Positions 28,373 to 48,289 of a stretch of 52,391 nucleotides of DNA are shown here, piece after piece; positions within the stretch are counted from its first letter, which is position 1; each line of letters starts with the position of its first letter. Under the pieces are notes generated by a model that saw only the letters and a list, made by a program, of their open reading frames with translations, searched no databases and had not been told where the DNA came from. Both the position numbers and the translations under genes were made by a program. The DNA comes from Actinomycetota bacterium. Lineage in GTDB: Bacteria > Actinomycetota > Nitriliruptoria > Nitriliruptorales > Nitriliruptoraceae. Location: the NCBI GenBank assembly GCA_017852335.1, contig JAFMLG010000004.1:1-52391 (forward strand), read 5' to 3'.

Positions 28373-29379
28373 CAGGCCTCACCCCCCGGACGCTCCTCGG
28401 CGGGGGCGTCGGTGGGCGCCTCGGCGGACTCGGTGGCCTCGGAGGCCTCCGGCGCCGCGTCGGCCGCGGGGGCCTCGGCGACGACCTCGACCGCCTCGCC
28501 CGCGGCGGCCGGCTCGACCGGCGCCTCGACCTGGGGCTCGGCGGGCGTCTCGGCCGGGGCCTCCGCGGGCGCCTCGCCGGCCGCGGCCTCGGCGGCCGGG
28601 CGGGCCGGACGGGTCCCGACACCGGTGACGCGCTTCGCGACCGTGGCGGCCTTCCGGGTCGCCTTGCGGCGCGGCCGGTCGTCGACCGGACGGCCCTCGG
28701 CCAGGGCACGGGCGCGGTCCATGGCGCGCTGCGCCTCGGCCTCCTCGCCCGACCCGATCATGTCCCCGGTGTAGATCCAGACCTTCACGCCGATGCGGCC
28801 GTAGGTCGTGCGGGCCTCGTCGAAGCCGTAGTCGACCTTCGCCCGCAGCGTGTGCAGCGGGACGCGGCCCTCGCGGTACCACTCGGACCGGCTCATCTCG
28901 GAGCCGCCGAGGCGGCCACCGACCTGGATCCGGATGCCCTTCGCGCCGGCCTTCTGGGCCGTCTGGACCGCGCGGCGCATGGCCCGGCGGAACGAGACGC
29001 GGCCGCGGAGCTGCTCGGCGACGTTGTACGCGATGACCTGGGCGTCGAGGTCGGGGTTCTTGACCTCGTGGATGTCCAGCTTGACCTTGTGCCCGACGAG
29101 CTTCTCGAGGCTCTCGCGGATCAGGTCGGCCTCGGTCCCGCGCCGCCCGATGACGATGCCGGGCCGGGCCGCCAGCAGCGCGACCTCCGTCTTGTCCCGG
29201 GTCCGCGTGATGTCGATGCGGCTGACGCCGGCGTGACGGACGCGCTCACGCAGGTACGACCGGATGCGGGCGTCCTCGTGGACGTAGTCCGCGTAGGAGC
29301 GCCGGTCGGCGATCCACCGCGACGTCCACTCGGTGGTGACGCCGAGCCGGAAGCCGTTCGGGTTGACCTTCTGCCCCAT
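28372..29379 (-). CDS. rpsC: Ribosomal protein S3 with long acidic Ala/Glu/Pro tail
   Basis: 335 residues; a typical S3 is 210-280. The core (about 1-220) has [13 protein letters not shown], the KH domain [16 protein letters not shown], and IPLHTL-type [18 protein letters not shown]3 frames the mRNA entry tunnel and has helicase activity. A basic patch follows ([16 protein letters not shown]), then about 85 residues rich in Ala, Glu and Pro ending EERPGGEA. Composition suggests a disordered tail. ATG start 1 nt after rplV. Confidence 0.97.
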   Translation of the reverse strand: MGQKVNPNGFRLGVTTEWTSRWIADRRSYADYVHEDARIRSYLRERVRHAGVSRIDITRTRDKTEVALLAARPGIVIGRRGTEADLIRESLEKLVGHKVKLDIHEVKNPDLDAQVIAYNVAEQLRGRVSFRRAMRRAVQTAQKAGAKGIRIQVGGRLGGSEMSRSEWYREGRVPLHTLRAKVDYGFDEARTTYGRIGVKVWIYTGDMIGSGEEAEAQRAMDRARALAEGRPVDDRPRRKATRKAATVAKRVTGVGTRPARPAAEAAAGEAPAEAPAETPAEPQVEAPVEPAAAGEAVEVVAEAPAADAAPEASEATESAEAPTDAPAEERPGGEA

Positions 29380-29380
29380 C

Positions 29381-29737
29381 TCAGCGCTCCTCGGCCGGCG
29401 CGACCACCACGGTGATGTGGCTGGTGCGCTTGCGGATGCGGTAGGCGCGGCCCTGCGCGCGCGGACGGAACCGCTTCATGGTCGGTCCCTCGTCGGCGTA
29501 CGCGTTGGCCACGACGAGCTCCTCCGGGTCGTACCCGTCGTTGTTCTCGGCGTTGGCGACCGCGGAGCCCAGCACCTTCAGGATCGGCTCGGCGACGGCC
29601 TTGCCGGAGAGGCGGAGGATGGTCGCGGCCTCGGCGACGGGCCGACCGACGATCAGCGGCGTCAGCTGCCGGATCTTCGAGGCGCTGACGTGCACGTGCT
29701 TCGCGGTCGCGCGGACCTGGACGGCGTCGGTGCTCAT
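29381..29737 (-). CDS. rplV: Ribosomal protein L22
   Basis: 118 residues. L22 lines the nascent-chain tunnel; its loop is a macrolide-resistance site. [37 protein letters not shown] and the loop [22 protein letters not shown] are canonical with no loop change apparent. ATG start overlapping the rpsS stop (ATGA). Confidence 0.98.
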   Translation of the reverse strand: MSTDAVQVRATAKHVHVSASKIRQLTPLIVGRPVAEAATILRLSGKAVAEPILKVLGSAVANAENNDGYDPEELVVANAYADEGPTMKRFRPRAQGRAYRIRKRTSHITVVVAPAEER

Positions 29738-30021
29738 CGACGGCCCTTCTGCGCCTGCTTCTCACCGGCGCCGCCCCACTTGATGGACCGCGTCGGCGCG
29801 AACTCGCCGAGCTTGTGCCCGACCATCGACTCCGAGATGAACACCGGGACGTGCTGGCGGCCGTCGTGCACGGCGATCGTGTGCCCGACCATCTCCGGGA
29901 AGATGGTGGAGCGGCGCGACCACGTGCGGATGACCCGCTTGTCGTTGCGGGCGTTCTGGTCGTCCACCTTCTTCATGAGGTGGTCGTCGACGAACGGACC
30001 CTTCTTCAGACTGCGGGGCAT
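29734..30021 (-). CDS. rpsS: Ribosomal protein S19
   Basis: 95 residues. S19 is in the 30S head with S13. [42 protein letters not shown] and [16 protein letters not shown] are canonical. The ATG at 30019-30021 fits the family and overlaps the rplB stop by 1 nt; the longer open frame is rplB shadow. Confidence 0.98.
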   Translation of the reverse strand: MPRSLKKGPFVDDHLMKKVDDQNARNDKRVIRTWSRRSTIFPEMVGHTIAVHDGRQHVPVFISESMVGHKLGEFAPTRSIKWGGAGEKQAQKGRR

Positions 30022-30854
30022 CAGCGGCTCCGGTTCCGGCCACGGCGACGGATGATCGCCCTGTTCGAGGCCTTCTTCTTGCTGCGCGTGCGGCGCTCGG
30101 GGTTGCCCCACGGGTCGACCGGGTGACGGCCGCCCGACGAGCGACCCTCACCACCACCGAGCGGGTGGTCGACCGGGTTCATCACGACACCGCGGGACTG
30201 CGGACGGCGTCCGGCCCACCGCGAGCGGCCGGCCTTCCCGAGCTTGATGAGCTCGTGCTCCTCGTTCCCGACCGAGCCGACCGTGGCGCGGCACCGCGCG
30301 TCGACCAGCCGGATCTCGCCGGAGGGGAGGCGGAGCGCCGCCGTCGCGCCCTCCTTCGCGAGGAGCTGGATGGCGGTCCCGGCGGAGCGACCCATCTTCG
30401 CCCCGCCACCGGGCCGGAGCTCGACGGCGTGGACGACGGTCCCGACCGGGATGTTCGCCAGGGGCAGGGCGTTGCCGGGCTTGATGTCGGCCTCGGAGCC
30501 GGACTCGACCAGCTGCCCGACCCGGAGGTTCCGCGGGGCCAGGATGTACCGCTTCTCGCCGTCGTGGTAGTGCAGCAGCGCGATGCGCGACGAGCGGTTC
30601 GGGTCGTACTCGACCGCCGCCACGGTCGCGGGGACGCCGTCCTTGTTCCGCCGGAAGTCGACGATGCGGTAGCGGCGCTTGTGGCCACCGCCGCGGTGCC
30701 GGCTGGTGATGCGGCCGTAGGCGTTGCGACCCGCCCGCGAGCGGCCGGGGGCCAGCAGCGACTTCTCGGGACGCGAACGCGTCACCGCCTCGAAGTCGCT
30801 GACCGAGGCCCCCCGCCGCGAGGCGGTGGTCGGTCGGTACTTGCGGATGCCCAT
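30021..30854 (-). CDS. rplB: Ribosomal protein L2
   Basis: 277 residues. L2 supports the peptidyl transferase centre and subunit joining. [36 protein letters not shown], and the C-terminal [16 protein letters not shown] with the key histidine are canonical. ATG start; S10 operon, 20 nt after rplW. Confidence 0.98.
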   Translation of the reverse strand: MGIRKYRPTTASRRGASVSDFEAVTRSRPEKSLLAPGRSRAGRNAYGRITSRHRGGGHKRRYRIVDFRRNKDGVPATVAAVEYDPNRSSRIALLHYHDGEKRYILAPRNLRVGQLVESGSEADIKPGNALPLANIPVGTVVHAVELRPGGGAKMGRSAGTAIQLLAKEGATAALRLPSGEIRLVDARCRATVGSVGNEEHELIKLGKAGRSRWAGRRPQSRGVVMNPVDHPLGGGEGRSSGGRHPVDPWGNPERRTRSKKKASNRAIIRRRGRNRSR

Positions 30855-30874
30855 CGTCGGTCTCCGGTGGCCGG

Positions 30875-31165
30875 TCAGATGCCGGCGTCGAACAGCTCGA
30901 TGCGGTCGCCCGGCGCGACCGTCACGATCGCGCGCTTGGTGTCCGGACGCTTCCCCACCTGGAGGCCGCGCCGCTTCACCTTGCCACGCCGGTTCAGCGT
31001 GTTCACCGACAGCACGCGGACGGCGAAGATCGCCTCGACGGCCTGGCGGATCTGCGTCTTGTTCGCCCGTGGGTCGACGACGAACGTGTACTTGTTCTCC
31101 GAGATCATCTCGTAGGACTTCTCCGAGATGACGGGGCGGAGGATGACGTCGCGGTGGTCCCTCAT
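30875..31165 (-). CDS. rplW: Ribosomal protein L23
   Basis: 96 residues. L23 is the main docking site for trigger factor and SRP at the tunnel exit. [31 protein letters not shown] and [15 protein letters not shown] are canonical. ATG overlaps the rplD stop by 1 nt. Confidence 0.98.
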   Translation of the reverse strand: MRDHRDVILRPVISEKSYEMISENKYTFVVDPRANKTQIRQAVEAIFAVRVLSVNTLNRRGKVKRRGLQVGKRPDTKRAIVTVAPGDRIELFDAGI

Positions 31166-31860
31166 CAGGCGCCCTCCCCCGCGTCCACGACCTCGACCTC
31201 GGCGTCCCCCGAGCGGCGGCCGGTCCCGATCAGCTCGATCGCGGCCCGCTCGATGAGGACGACGTCGCTGGTCAGGACGTCACGGGTGTTCAGCTGGTCG
31301 ACGAGCAGGGTGTGCACGTCGCCGAGGTTCCGGACCGAGAGCACCGCGGTCGCGTCGAAGTCGGCGAGCACGAGCAGGACCCGGCCCTCGGCGCCGAGGG
31401 CCGAGAGGGCCGCCACGGCGTCCTTGGTCCGGGGGGCCGCGAACGTGAAGCGGTCGACGACGGTGATGCGCTCGGCGAGGAGCCGGTCGGCCAGCGCCGA
31501 GCGCAGCGCGCCGCGCCGCATCCGCTTGTTGACGCGCTGCCGCCAGTCGCTGGGGGTCCGGCCGTGCGCCACGCCGCCGCCGACCCACTGCGGGGAACGC
31601 GTCGAGCCCTGACGGGCGCGGCCGGTCCCCTTCTGCTTCCACGGCTTGCGGCCGCCGCCCCGGACCTCGGCGCGGGTCCGGGTCCGGTGCGTGCCCTGGC
31701 GGGCCGCGGCGAGCTGGGCGGTGACGACCTGGTGCATGACGGGGATGTTGACCTCGCCACCGAACCACTCGGCGGGGAGGTCGACGGTGCCGACCTTCTT
31801 CCCGGCGACGTCACGGACGTCGACGGTGGCGGCGACCTCGGTCCCGGAGCGGGTGGCCAT
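31165..31860 (-). CDS. rplD: Ribosomal protein L4
   Basis: 231 residues. L4 extends into the nascent-chain tunnel and in E. coli represses the S10 operon. The tunnel loop has [35 protein letters not shown], canonical; [15 protein letters not shown] lies near the end. ATG overlaps the rplC stop by 1 nt. A short tail follows the core. Confidence 0.98.
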   Translation of the reverse strand: MATRSGTEVAATVDVRDVAGKKVGTVDLPAEWFGGEVNIPVMHQVVTAQLAAARQGTHRTRTRAEVRGGGRKPWKQKGTGRARQGSTRSPQWVGGGVAHGRTPSDWRQRVNKRMRRGALRSALADRLLAERITVVDRFTFAAPRTKDAVAALSALGAEGRVLLVLADFDATAVLSVRNLGDVHTLLVDQLNTRDVLTSDVVLIERAAIELIGTGRRSGDAEVEVVDAGEGA

Positions 31861-32522
31861 CAGGCCTCACCTCCCTGCGACGCGACGGCCGGGGCCTTGA
31901 CGGCGTCCCGGACCAGGACGACCGAGCCGTCGGCGCCGGGGACGGCCCCGCGGATCAGGATCAGGTCGTTCTCGGCGTCGACGTCGACGACCTCGAGGTT
32001 CTGGACGGTGACGCGCTCGCCGCCCATGCGACCCGCCATCCGGGTCCCGCGGAAGGTCCGGCCCGGGGTGGAGCAGGCGCCGACGGAGCCGGGGTGGCGG
32101 TTCTTCTTCTTGACGCCGTGGCCGTCGCCCATGCCGCCGAAGTTGTGGCGCTTCATGACGCCGGCGTACCCCTTGCCCTTGCTGGTGCCGGTGACGTCGA
32201 CGAGCTGGCCGCGATCGAAGGTCGTGACGGCGACCGTCGCGCCCTGCTCGGGCAGGCCGTCCTCGTCGGCGAACCGGACCTCGGCCAGACGGCGGGCCGA
32301 GGCGACCCCGGCCTTGGCGAGGTGCCCCGCCAGCGGCCGCGTGACGTGCTTCCGGGTCCCGTAGGCCAGCTGGACGGCCGTGTAGCCGTCCGTCCCGACG
32401 CGCTTGACCTGGGTCACCGTGTTGGGCGACGCGTGCACGACCGTGACCGGGACGATGCGGCCCTCGTCGTCGAAGACCTGCGTCATCCCGAGCTTGGTGC
32501 CGAGGATGCCCCTCGTGCCCAT
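31860..32522 (-). CDS. rplC: Ribosomal protein L3
   Basis: 220 residues. L3 is an assembly initiator close to the peptidyl transferase centre. GILGTKLGMTQVFDDEGR, TGTSKGKGYAGVMKRHNFGGM and the methylation-type region PGSVGACSTPGRTFRGTRMAGRMG are canonical. ATG start with GGAGGA upstream. Confidence 0.98.
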   Translation of the reverse strand: MGTRGILGTKLGMTQVFDDEGRIVPVTVVHASPNTVTQVKRVGTDGYTAVQLAYGTRKHVTRPLAGHLAKAGVASARRLAEVRFADEDGLPEQGATVAVTTFDRGQLVDVTGTSKGKGYAGVMKRHNFGGMGDGHGVKKKNRHPGSVGACSTPGRTFRGTRMAGRMGGERVTVQNLEVVDVDAENDLILIRGAVPGADGSVVLVRDAVKAPAVASQGGEA

Positions 32523-32559
32523 GTCGTCGTCCTCCTGCGGATGCTGCGGCGGGTGGTGG

Positions 32560-32868
32560 TCAGGCGCCGATGACGATGTCGACGCCGGCCGGGAGGCTGA
32601 GGCCCCGCAGCTTGTCGACGGTGCTGGCGGTCGGGAGGTGGATGTCGATGAGGCGCTTGTGCGTCCGCATCTCGAAGTGCTCCCGCGAGTCCTTGTGCTT
32701 GTGCGGCGACCGGATGACGCACCAGACGTTCCGCTCGGTCGGGAGCGGGACGGGACCGACGACGTGCGCGCCGGTCGACGTCACGGTGTCGACGATCTCC
32801 CGCGCGGAGCGGTCGAGGACCTCGTGGTCGTACGACTTGAGGCGGATGCGGATCCTGGCGTCGGCCAT
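32560..32868 (-). CDS. rpsJ: Ribosomal protein S10 (NusE)
   Basis: 102 residues. S10 is in the 30S head and, as NusE, links NusG and ribosomes in antitermination. [59 protein letters not shown] is canonical. ATG start. The upstream spacer after the tuf hairpin carries two tandem CCGCACCACCG copies but no clear promoter. Confidence 0.98.
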   Translation of the reverse strand: MADARIRIRLKSYDHEVLDRSAREIVDTVTSTGAHVVGPVPLPTERNVWCVIRSPHKHKDSREHFEMRTHKRLIDIHLPTASTVDKLRGLSLPAGVDIVIGA

Positions 32869-32951
32869 CGGGGTCCCTCGCGGCGCTCGGTGGTGCGGTC
32901 GGTGGTGCGGCGTGCGGTGCTGGGCGGTGCTCGTGCGGTCCGGCCCGCCGG

Positions 32952-32985
32952 CCCCGGTCCGGGCCCCGAGGGACCCGGACCGGGG
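32952..32985 (-). terminator. Strong hairpin after tuf
   Basis: Perfect 12-bp stem (CCCCGGTCCGGG at 32952-32963, complement at 32974-32985) with a 10-nt loop, 5 nt after the tuf stop. Marks the end of the str operon. Confidence 0.75.
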
Positions 32986-32990
32986 ACCGG

Positions 32991-34178
<1,188 letters not shown>

Positions 34179-34222
34179 CCCTCAGTCCTCCTGTTGAACC
34201 GTCGCGCTGCCGCGACCTCTGG

Positions 34223-36343
<2,121 letters not shown>

Positions 36344-36360
36344 GTCGATGCTCCCTCAGC

Positions 36361-36834
36361 TCACCAGCGGTAGTGGGCGAAGGCGCGGTTCGCCTCGGCC
36401 ATCTTGTGCGTGTCCTCGCGGCGCTTCACGGCCGCGCCGACGCCGTTCGAGGCGTCCATGATCTCGCCGGCGAGCCGCTCGCCCATCGTGTGCTCGCGGC
36501 GGATGCGCGCGTACCCGACCAGCCAGCGGAGGGCCAACGAGGTCGAGCGGGTCGGACGGACCTCGACGGGGACCTGGTAGGTCGCACCGCCGACGCGGCG
36601 GGACTTGACCTCGACCTGCGGACGGACGTTCTCGACCGCGCGCTTCAGCACGCTGATCGGGTCGCCGCCCTGGGTGCGGTTGCCGATGTTGGCCAGGGCG
36701 TCGTACACGATGCCCTCGGCCAGCGACCGCTTGCCGTCGCGGAGGATGCGCGCCGTCAGCTGCGTGACCAGCACCGACCCGTACTTCGGGTCGGGCCGGG
36801 TCGGGGTGCGGTCCGGGGAGCCCTTGCGCGGCAC
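36361..36834 (-). CDS. rpsG: Ribosomal protein S7
   Basis: 157 residues. S7 organises the 30S head and controls the str operon in E. coli. MPRKG opening, [56 protein letters not shown] and [14 protein letters not shown] are canonical. GTG start, 1 nt after the rpsL stop. Confidence 0.98.
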   Translation of the reverse strand: MPRKGSPDRTPTRPDPKYGSVLVTQLTARILRDGKRSLAEGIVYDALANIGNRTQGGDPISVLKRAVENVRPQVEVKSRRVGGATYQVPVEVRPTRSTSLALRWLVGYARIRREHTMGERLAGEIMDASNGVGAAVKRREDTHKMAEANRAFAHYRW

Positions 36835-36835
36835 G

Positions 36836-37207
36836 TCAGCCCTCCTTCTTCACGCCGTAGCGCGAGCGCGCCTGCTTGCGGTCGCGGACCGCGGCGGCGT
36901 CGAGGGCCCCGCGCACGACCTTGTAACGGACGCCCGGCAGGTCCTTCACCCGGCCGCCGCGGACGAGCACGATCGAGTGCTCCTGGAGGTTGTGGCCCTC
37001 ACCCGGGATGTACGCGGTGACCTCGGTGCCCGAGCTGAGGCGGACGCGGCAGACCTTCCGGAGGGCCGAGTTCGGCTTCTTCGGCGTGGTCGTGTAGACG
37101 CGCGTGCACACCCCGCGGCGCTGGGGCGAACCCTTCAGCGCCAGGGTGGTGTTCTTGGACGGCTTGCGCCGCCGTCCCTTCCGCACCAGCTGCTGGATGG
37201 TGGGCAC
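36836..37207 (-). CDS. rpsL: Ribosomal protein S12
   Basis: 123 residues. S12 sets decoding accuracy. The [11 protein letters not shown] opening, [19 protein letters not shown] (with the streptomycin-site lysine) and [17 protein letters not shown] are wild-type for streptomycin sensitivity. The GTG at 37205-37207 has GAGGAG 8 nt upstream and fits the family start; the open frame beyond lies in the leader. First gene of the str operon, with its own promoter and a structured leader of about 290 nt. Confidence 0.98.
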   Translation of the reverse strand: MPTIQQLVRKGRRRKPSKNTTLALKGSPQRRGVCTRVYTTTPKKPNSALRKVCRVRLSSGTEVTAYIPGEGHNLQEHSIVLVRGGRVKDLPGVRYKVVRGALDAAAVRDRKQARSRYGVKKEG

Positions 37208-37492
37208 CTGCGGTCTCCTCGGTCGGCGGGGTCGTCGGGCGGGGGTCCCGCCGTCGGCCCGCGGCCGTGCTGCGTCGTCGGGGCGCGCCGGAGCGCGCCG
37301 GGATCGGGGATCCGCCCGTCGGAGGGCGCGGTGGAGCGCCGTTCCACCGCAGGGCGGTCCCGTGGGCCGGTCCGAGCCCCCACGGGGCCGGGCGTCCCAC
37401 GGTGTCGTGGTCGTGCTGCGATCCGCGTGCTCGCCGGGGAGCCTGCTGCGCGAGTGCGCCGGAACACAGGCTGCGGCCCGAGGGCCGCAGCG
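37208..37492 (-). promoter_or_regulatory. Structured 5' leader of rpsL
   Basis: About 290 nt of untranslated transcript. It begins with a perfect 10-bp hairpin GCTGCGGCCC-TC-GGGCCGCAGC (37470-37491), then a long-range CCGTGGG / CCCACGG pairing, a perfect 8-bp hairpin GCGGTGGA-N7-TCCACCGC (37328-37350), and GGCGCGC-TCC-GGCGCGCC nearer the gene. No good reading frame with a start and ribosome binding site is evident. I do not recognise a known riboswitch or ribosomal-protein leader. Confidence 0.5.
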
Positions 37493-37498
37493 GGGCGG

Positions 37499-37528
37499 AC
37501 GATACCGGCGGCCGCGGCGGCCTGTCAA
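37499..37528 (-). promoter_or_regulatory. Promoter of the str operon (rpsL)
   Basis: Minus strand: -35 TTGACA (consensus, 37523-37528), 18-bp spacer, -10 TATCGT (37499-37504). About 290 nt before the rpsL GTG. Confidence 0.85.
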
Positions 37529-37553
37529 ACGGCCGCCGGGCCGGGGGTGGGGA

Positions 37554-37578
37554 CGGACCCCGCCCCGGCCCCGGTCCG
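37554..37578 (-). terminator. Hairpin after rpoC
   Basis: CGGACC / GGTCCG stem with a G/C-rich 13-nt loop that may add inner pairs, 4 nt after the rpoC stop and 26 nt before the str promoter. Confidence 0.45.
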
Positions 37579-37582
37579 GGGG

Positions 37583-41551
<3,969 letters not shown>

Positions 41552-41656
41552 CTCGGACGGCCCTCCTCGCCCCTGCGGGGGCGGTGCGTCTGGCGTGCGG
41601 CGGGTCGTGCGGTGGTGCGGCTGCGGTGGTGCGGGTGCGGCGGCGGCCGCGGCGGG

Positions 41657-45166
<3,510 letters not shown>

Positions 45167-45560
45167 CGTGGACCTCCCTCGGCGACGCGCCCCCGAGGGG
45201 GCGCGGGTCCCTGCGGCGCGGCGACGAGCCGGCGGGACCGGTGGTGCGGCGGCGTGCGGACCGCGCGGACCGTCGGACGGGACGGGGAGCGCGGGCGGTG
45301 CGGGTCGGTGCGGCGGATGCGGTGGCGCGGGGGTCACGGACCCCGCGGCGTCACCGCCCGTCGGGTGGGGCGTGGGGAGCGGGACCCGCCGAGACGTCCC
45401 CGACGGCACCGTGGCGGACGACCCCGACGGACGGCGCGCAGGGCGCCTCGGGGCCGCGGCGGGCCGACGGGCGGGGACGGGGGATGGCGGGACCTCGGGG
45501 CACGGACGCGGCCACGGGGGAACCCCGGGGCGGTGCGTGGGACGGCGCGGGCGCAGGCGA
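45167..45560 (-). promoter_or_regulatory. Long 5' leader of rpoB
   Basis: About 390 nt between the predicted start and the rpoB TTG, without a recognised gene. It includes CGCGGGGTC-CGT-GACCCCCGCG (one bulge) mid-leader, one CCGCACCACCG copy (45239-45249), and a perfect 9-bp hairpin at 45186-45205 right before the ribosome binding site. The rpoB frame is open through much of it, but it is low-complexity Pro/Ala sequence with no family similarity. Confidence 0.5.
45186..45205 (-). promoter_or_regulatory. Attenuator-like hairpin against the rpoB ribosome binding site
   Basis: CGCGCCCCC-TC-GGGGGCGCG, 9-bp perfect stem, ending 8 nt before GGGAGG. Could be a pause or terminator stem or an mRNA stability element; function inferred only from position. 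Confidence 0.45.
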
Positions 45561-45566
45561 TTCCGG

Positions 45567-45596
45567 ATGCTACCGACGGCGTCCGCGGACCGTCAA
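45567..45596 (-). promoter_or_regulatory. Promoter of rpoB-rpoC
   Basis: Minus strand: -35 TTGACG (45591-45596), 18-bp spacer, -10 TAGCAT (45567-45572). Lies 12 nt after the rplL terminator. Confidence 0.85.
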
Positions 45597-45607
45597 ACCC
45601 CGACCCG

Positions 45608-45648
45608 GCCGGCCGTCCGGGACCCGCGGGGCGGGCCGGACGGCCGGC
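45608..45648 (-). terminator. Terminator of rplJ-rplL
   Basis: Perfect 13-bp stem GCCGGCCGTCCGG / complement with a 15-nt loop, 9 nt after the rplL stop. With the promoter just beyond it, this separates rplJL from rpoBC. Confidence 0.75.
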
Positions 45649-45657
45649 GCGGACGGA

Positions 45658-46044
45658 TCAGGCCAGCTCGACGGTCGCCCCGGCCCCCTCGAGCGCGGCC
45701 TTGGCGGCCTCGGCGGCCTCCTTGTCCACGCCCTCGAGCACCGGCTTGGGCGCCCCCTCGACGAGGTCCTTGGCCTCCTTGAGGCCGAGGTTCGTCAGGG
45801 CGCGCACCTCCTTGATGACCTGGATCTTCTTCTCGCCGCCGTCCTTCAGGACCACGTCGAACGAGGTCTTCTCCTCTCCCGCGTCGCCACCGCCGGCCGC
45901 GGGCGCGCCGGCCGCGGCGACGGCCACCGGGGCCGCCGCGGTCACCTCGAACGTCTCCTCGAACTTCTTGACGAGCTCGGACAGCTCGAGGAGCGTCAGC
46001 TCCTTGAACTGGTCGATCAGCTCGTCGGTGCTGAGCTTGGCCAT
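45658..46044 (-). CDS. rplL: Ribosomal protein L7/L12
   Basis: 128 residues. L7/L12 forms the multi-copy stalk that recruits translational GTPases. The N-terminal dimer domain is [20 protein letters not shown], the hinge is an Ala/Gly-rich stretch (about 35-57), and the C-domain has [35 protein letters not shown], canonical. ATG start with GGAGGC upstream. The 96-nt spacer to rplJ is built from GCACGACCGCACC-like repeats. Confidence 0.98.
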   Translation of the reverse strand: MAKLSTDELIDQFKELTLLELSELVKKFEETFEVTAAAPVAVAAAGAPAAGGGDAGEEKTSFDVVLKDGGEKKIQVIKEVRALTNLGLKEAKDLVEGAPKPVLEGVDKEAAEAAKAALEGAGATVELA

Positions 46045-46140
46045 GACTGCCTCCGTCGGGTCGGGTCCTGCGTGGTGCGTCGGTCGTGCGCGGATGGTGC
46101 GTGGGTCCTGCGGTCGCTCGGTGCGGTCGTGCAGGTCTGA

Positions 46141-46770
46141 TCAGGCCTCGGCGGCCCCGTCGGGCGCGGCGTCCTCGGCCGATGCCTCGGGAGCCTCCGC
46201 CGGCGCGGCCTCCTCGGCCACGGCCTCGGCCGGCGCGGCGGCGGGGGCGCCCGGGGCGCCGCCCTTGTCGAGCAGCGCCTGGATGAGGCGGGCCTGGTGG
46301 GCCAGCGGGGCCTGGAGCAGGCGGGCCATGCCGGACAGGGCACCCTGCATGAGGCCGGCGAGCTTCGCGAGCAGCTCCTCGCGGGAGGCGAGGTCGGCCA
46401 GCTTCACGGCCTCGTCGGCGTCGAGGACGGCGCCGTCGAGCCAGCCGCCGCGGATCACGAGCTCGGGGTGGTCCTTCGCGAACGCCTTCAGGGCCTTCGC
46501 CGGACCGACCGGGTCGGTGCCGCAGAACACGAGGCCGGTCGGGCCCTCGAGGAGCTCGTCGAGGCCCTCGACACCGGCCTCGGCCACGGCCCGCTTCGCC
46601 AGCGTGTTCTTCACGACGCGCAGATCGGCGTCGGCCTCGCGCAGGGCGGTGCGGAGCGCCGCCAGGTCCTTGACGCCGAGGCCGCGGTAGTGCGTCAGCA
46701 GCATCGCGGCGCTGTCCCCGACGCGGTCGCGGACCTCGGTGACGACGGCGGCCTTGTCCTCGCGGGCCAC
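46141..46770 (-). CDS. rplJ: Ribosomal protein L10 with Ala/Glu tail
   Basis: 209 residues, about 35 longer than usual. L10 anchors the L7/L12 stalk and autoregulates its operon. HYRGLGVKDLAALRTALREA, VVKNTLAKRAV and GPTGLVFCGTDPVGPAKAL are canonical; helix alpha-8 for L12 dimers is near GMARLLQAPLAHQARLIQALL. The last 38 residues are Ala/Glu/Pro. GTG start with GAGGAGG upstream. Confidence 0.97.
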   Translation of the reverse strand: MAREDKAAVVTEVRDRVGDSAAMLLTHYRGLGVKDLAALRTALREADADLRVVKNTLAKRAVAEAGVEGLDELLEGPTGLVFCGTDPVGPAKALKAFAKDHPELVIRGGWLDGAVLDADEAVKLADLASREELLAKLAGLMQGALSGMARLLQAPLAHQARLIQALLDKGGAPGAPAAAPAEAVAEEAAPAEAPEASAEDAAPDGAAEA

Positions 46771-46964
46771 GGCGTGCCTCCTCGTCCTCTCGGACGTCCT
46801 GCGGTCGGCGCGCAGGCGGAGGCGGACGGACGCGCCCCGTGGGGCGGCGCCGTGCCCTCACCTGCGCGGGACGCTCCCCCGGGGTCCCCGGCGGGAGTCC
46901 TTCGGCCCGGCGTGCGGGCGTCCGGCGGTCTTCGGTGCGGTCGTGCGGTGGAGCGGTCGTGCGG
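46771..46964 (-). promoter_or_regulatory. rplJ leader, candidate L10 autoregulatory region
   Basis: About 190 nt before rplJ. It contains GCCGGGCCGAAGGACTCCC followed by a complementary GGGGGAGCGTCC, giving a stem with a purine-rich internal loop like that of L10 leaders. Assignment rests on position and this possible fold; an RNA-family search was not done. Confidence 0.45.
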
Positions 46965-46970
46965 GCGGCG

Positions 46971-46976
46971 AGCCTA
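46971..46976 (-). promoter_or_regulatory. Possible -10 element before rplJ
   Basis: TAGGCT on the minus strand, just after the rplA terminator. No good -35 at 17-18 bp, where the hairpin lies. Confidence 0.3.
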
Positions 46977-46993
46977 GCGGCCCCCGGCGAGGT

Positions 46994-47017
46994 CGGCGGA
47001 CGGGACCCCGTCCGCCG
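46994..47017 (-). terminator. Terminator of rplK-rplA
   Basis: Perfect 11-bp stem CGGCGGACGGG / CCCGTCCGCCG with a 2-nt loop, 9 nt after the rplA stop. Confidence 0.7.
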
Positions 47018-47026
47018 CGGCGGCGG

Positions 47027-47737
47027 TCAGGCCGCCTCGCCCCGGACCGGACCGGTGTCCAGCGGGACGCCGGGGCTGGTCGAGGTCGAGACGGTCGCGG
47101 ACCGGACGTACCGACCCTTCGCGGCCGAGGGCCGGAGCCGGATCAGCTCGTCGTACAGGGCGGCGTAGTTCTCGAGCAGCTGCTCGGGGCTGAACGAGAC
47201 CCGGCCGATGACCGCGTGGACGTTGCCGTTGCGGTCGGCGCGGAACTCGACCCGGCCGGCCTTGATCTCGCGGACGGCCTTCGCGACGTCCATCGTGACC
47301 GTGCCCGACTTGGGGTTCGGCATCAGGTTGCGCGGGCCGAGGACCTTCCCGTGACGGCCGAGCTTCCCCATCATGTCCGGGGTCGCGATGATCGCGTCGA
47401 GGACGTCGAGGTGCTTCCCGGCCCCGAGCTCGTCGACCAGCTCGTCGGCGCCGACGAGGTCGGCACCGGCCTCGCGGGCCGCGGCCGCCCGCTCGCCGCC
47501 GGTGACGACGGCGACCCGGACGTCCTTCCCGGTGCCGTGCGGCAGCGAGACCGCCCCGCGCACCATCTGGTCCGCCTGGCGGGTGTCGACCCCGAGCCGG
47601 ACGACGGCCTCGACCGTCGCGTCGTACCCGGCCTCGCCGATCTCCTTCAGGAGGGCCAGGCCCGGGGCCGGGGCGTAGAGGGTGTCGGGCTCGATGCGCT
47701 CGAGCGCCGCGCGGTACCGCCTGCTGCGTGTCGCCAT
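47027..47737 (-). CDS. rplA: Ribosomal protein L1
   Basis: 236 residues. L1 forms the mobile stalk that guides the leaving t[48 protein letters not shown] and [19 protein letters not shown] are canonical. ATG start with GAGGAGCAG upstream; 94 nt after rplK, with one CCGCACCACCG copy in the spacer. Confidence 0.98.
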   Translation of the reverse strand: MATRSRRYRAALERIEPDTLYAPAPGLALLKEIGEAGYDATVEAVVRLGVDTRQADQMVRGAVSLPHGTGKDVRVAVVTGGERAAAAREAGADLVGADELVDELGAGKHLDVLDAIIATPDMMGKLGRHGKVLGPRNLMPNPKSGTVTMDVAKAVREIKAGRVEFRADRNGNVHAVIGRVSFSPEQLLENYAALYDELIRLRPSAAKGRYVRSATVSTSTSPGVPLDTGPVRGEAA

Positions 47738-47831
47738 CGTGCTGCTCCTCGTGGTCCGGACGACGGCCGGGGCCGTCTCCCACGTCGTGTCGGTGGATCC
47801 TGCGGGTCGTGCCGGTGGTGCGGGACGCCGC

Positions 47832-48257
47832 TCAGGCGTCGACGGTGATGCCCATCGATCGGGCGGTGCCCTCGACGATCCGCATCGCCATCTCGACGTC
47901 GTTGGCGTTGAGGTCGACGAGCTTCCGCTCGGCGATCTCGCGGACCTGGTCCTTCGTGACGCGTCCGACCTTCACCGTGTGCGGGGTCGGCGAGCCCTTC
48001 GGGACCCCGGCCGCGCGCAGCAGCAGCTGCGAGGCCGGGGGGGTCTTCAGGACGAACGTGAACGACCGGTCCTCGTAGACCGTGATCTCGACGGGGACGA
48101 TGTCCCCGGTCATCGCGGACGTGGCGTCGTTGAACGCCTTGCAGAACTCCATGATGTTCACGGACTGCTGACCGAGCGCCGGACCGACCGGCGGGGCCGG
48201 GTTGGCCTGACCGGCCGGGATCTGGAGCTTGATGAAGCCCTTGACCTGCTTCGCCAT
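47832..48257 (-). CDS. rplK: Ribosomal protein L11
   Basis: 141 residues, exact length. L11 with 23S rRNA forms the GTPase-associated, thiostrepton-binding centre. [35 protein letters not shown] has the N-domain with the proline-rich thiostrepton site in wild-type form; [24 protein letters not shown] is canonical. ATG start with GGAGGG upstream; 32 nt after nusG. Confidence 0.99.
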   Translation of the reverse strand: MAKQVKGFIKLQIPAGQANPAPPVGPALGQQSVNIMEFCKAFNDATSAMTGDIVPVEITVYEDRSFTFVLKTPPASQLLLRAAGVPKGSPTPHTVKVGRVTKDQVREIAERKLVDLNANDVEMAMRIVEGTARSMGITVDA

Positions 48258-48289
48258 ACGGGTCCCTCCGTGCGCCGCGCGGGGCGGCG

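Noticed and set aside
45167-45409. An 81-residue N-terminal extension of rpoB
   Set aside because: The added part is Pro/Ala-rich leader sequence; a TTG with GGGAGG sits exactly at the family start.
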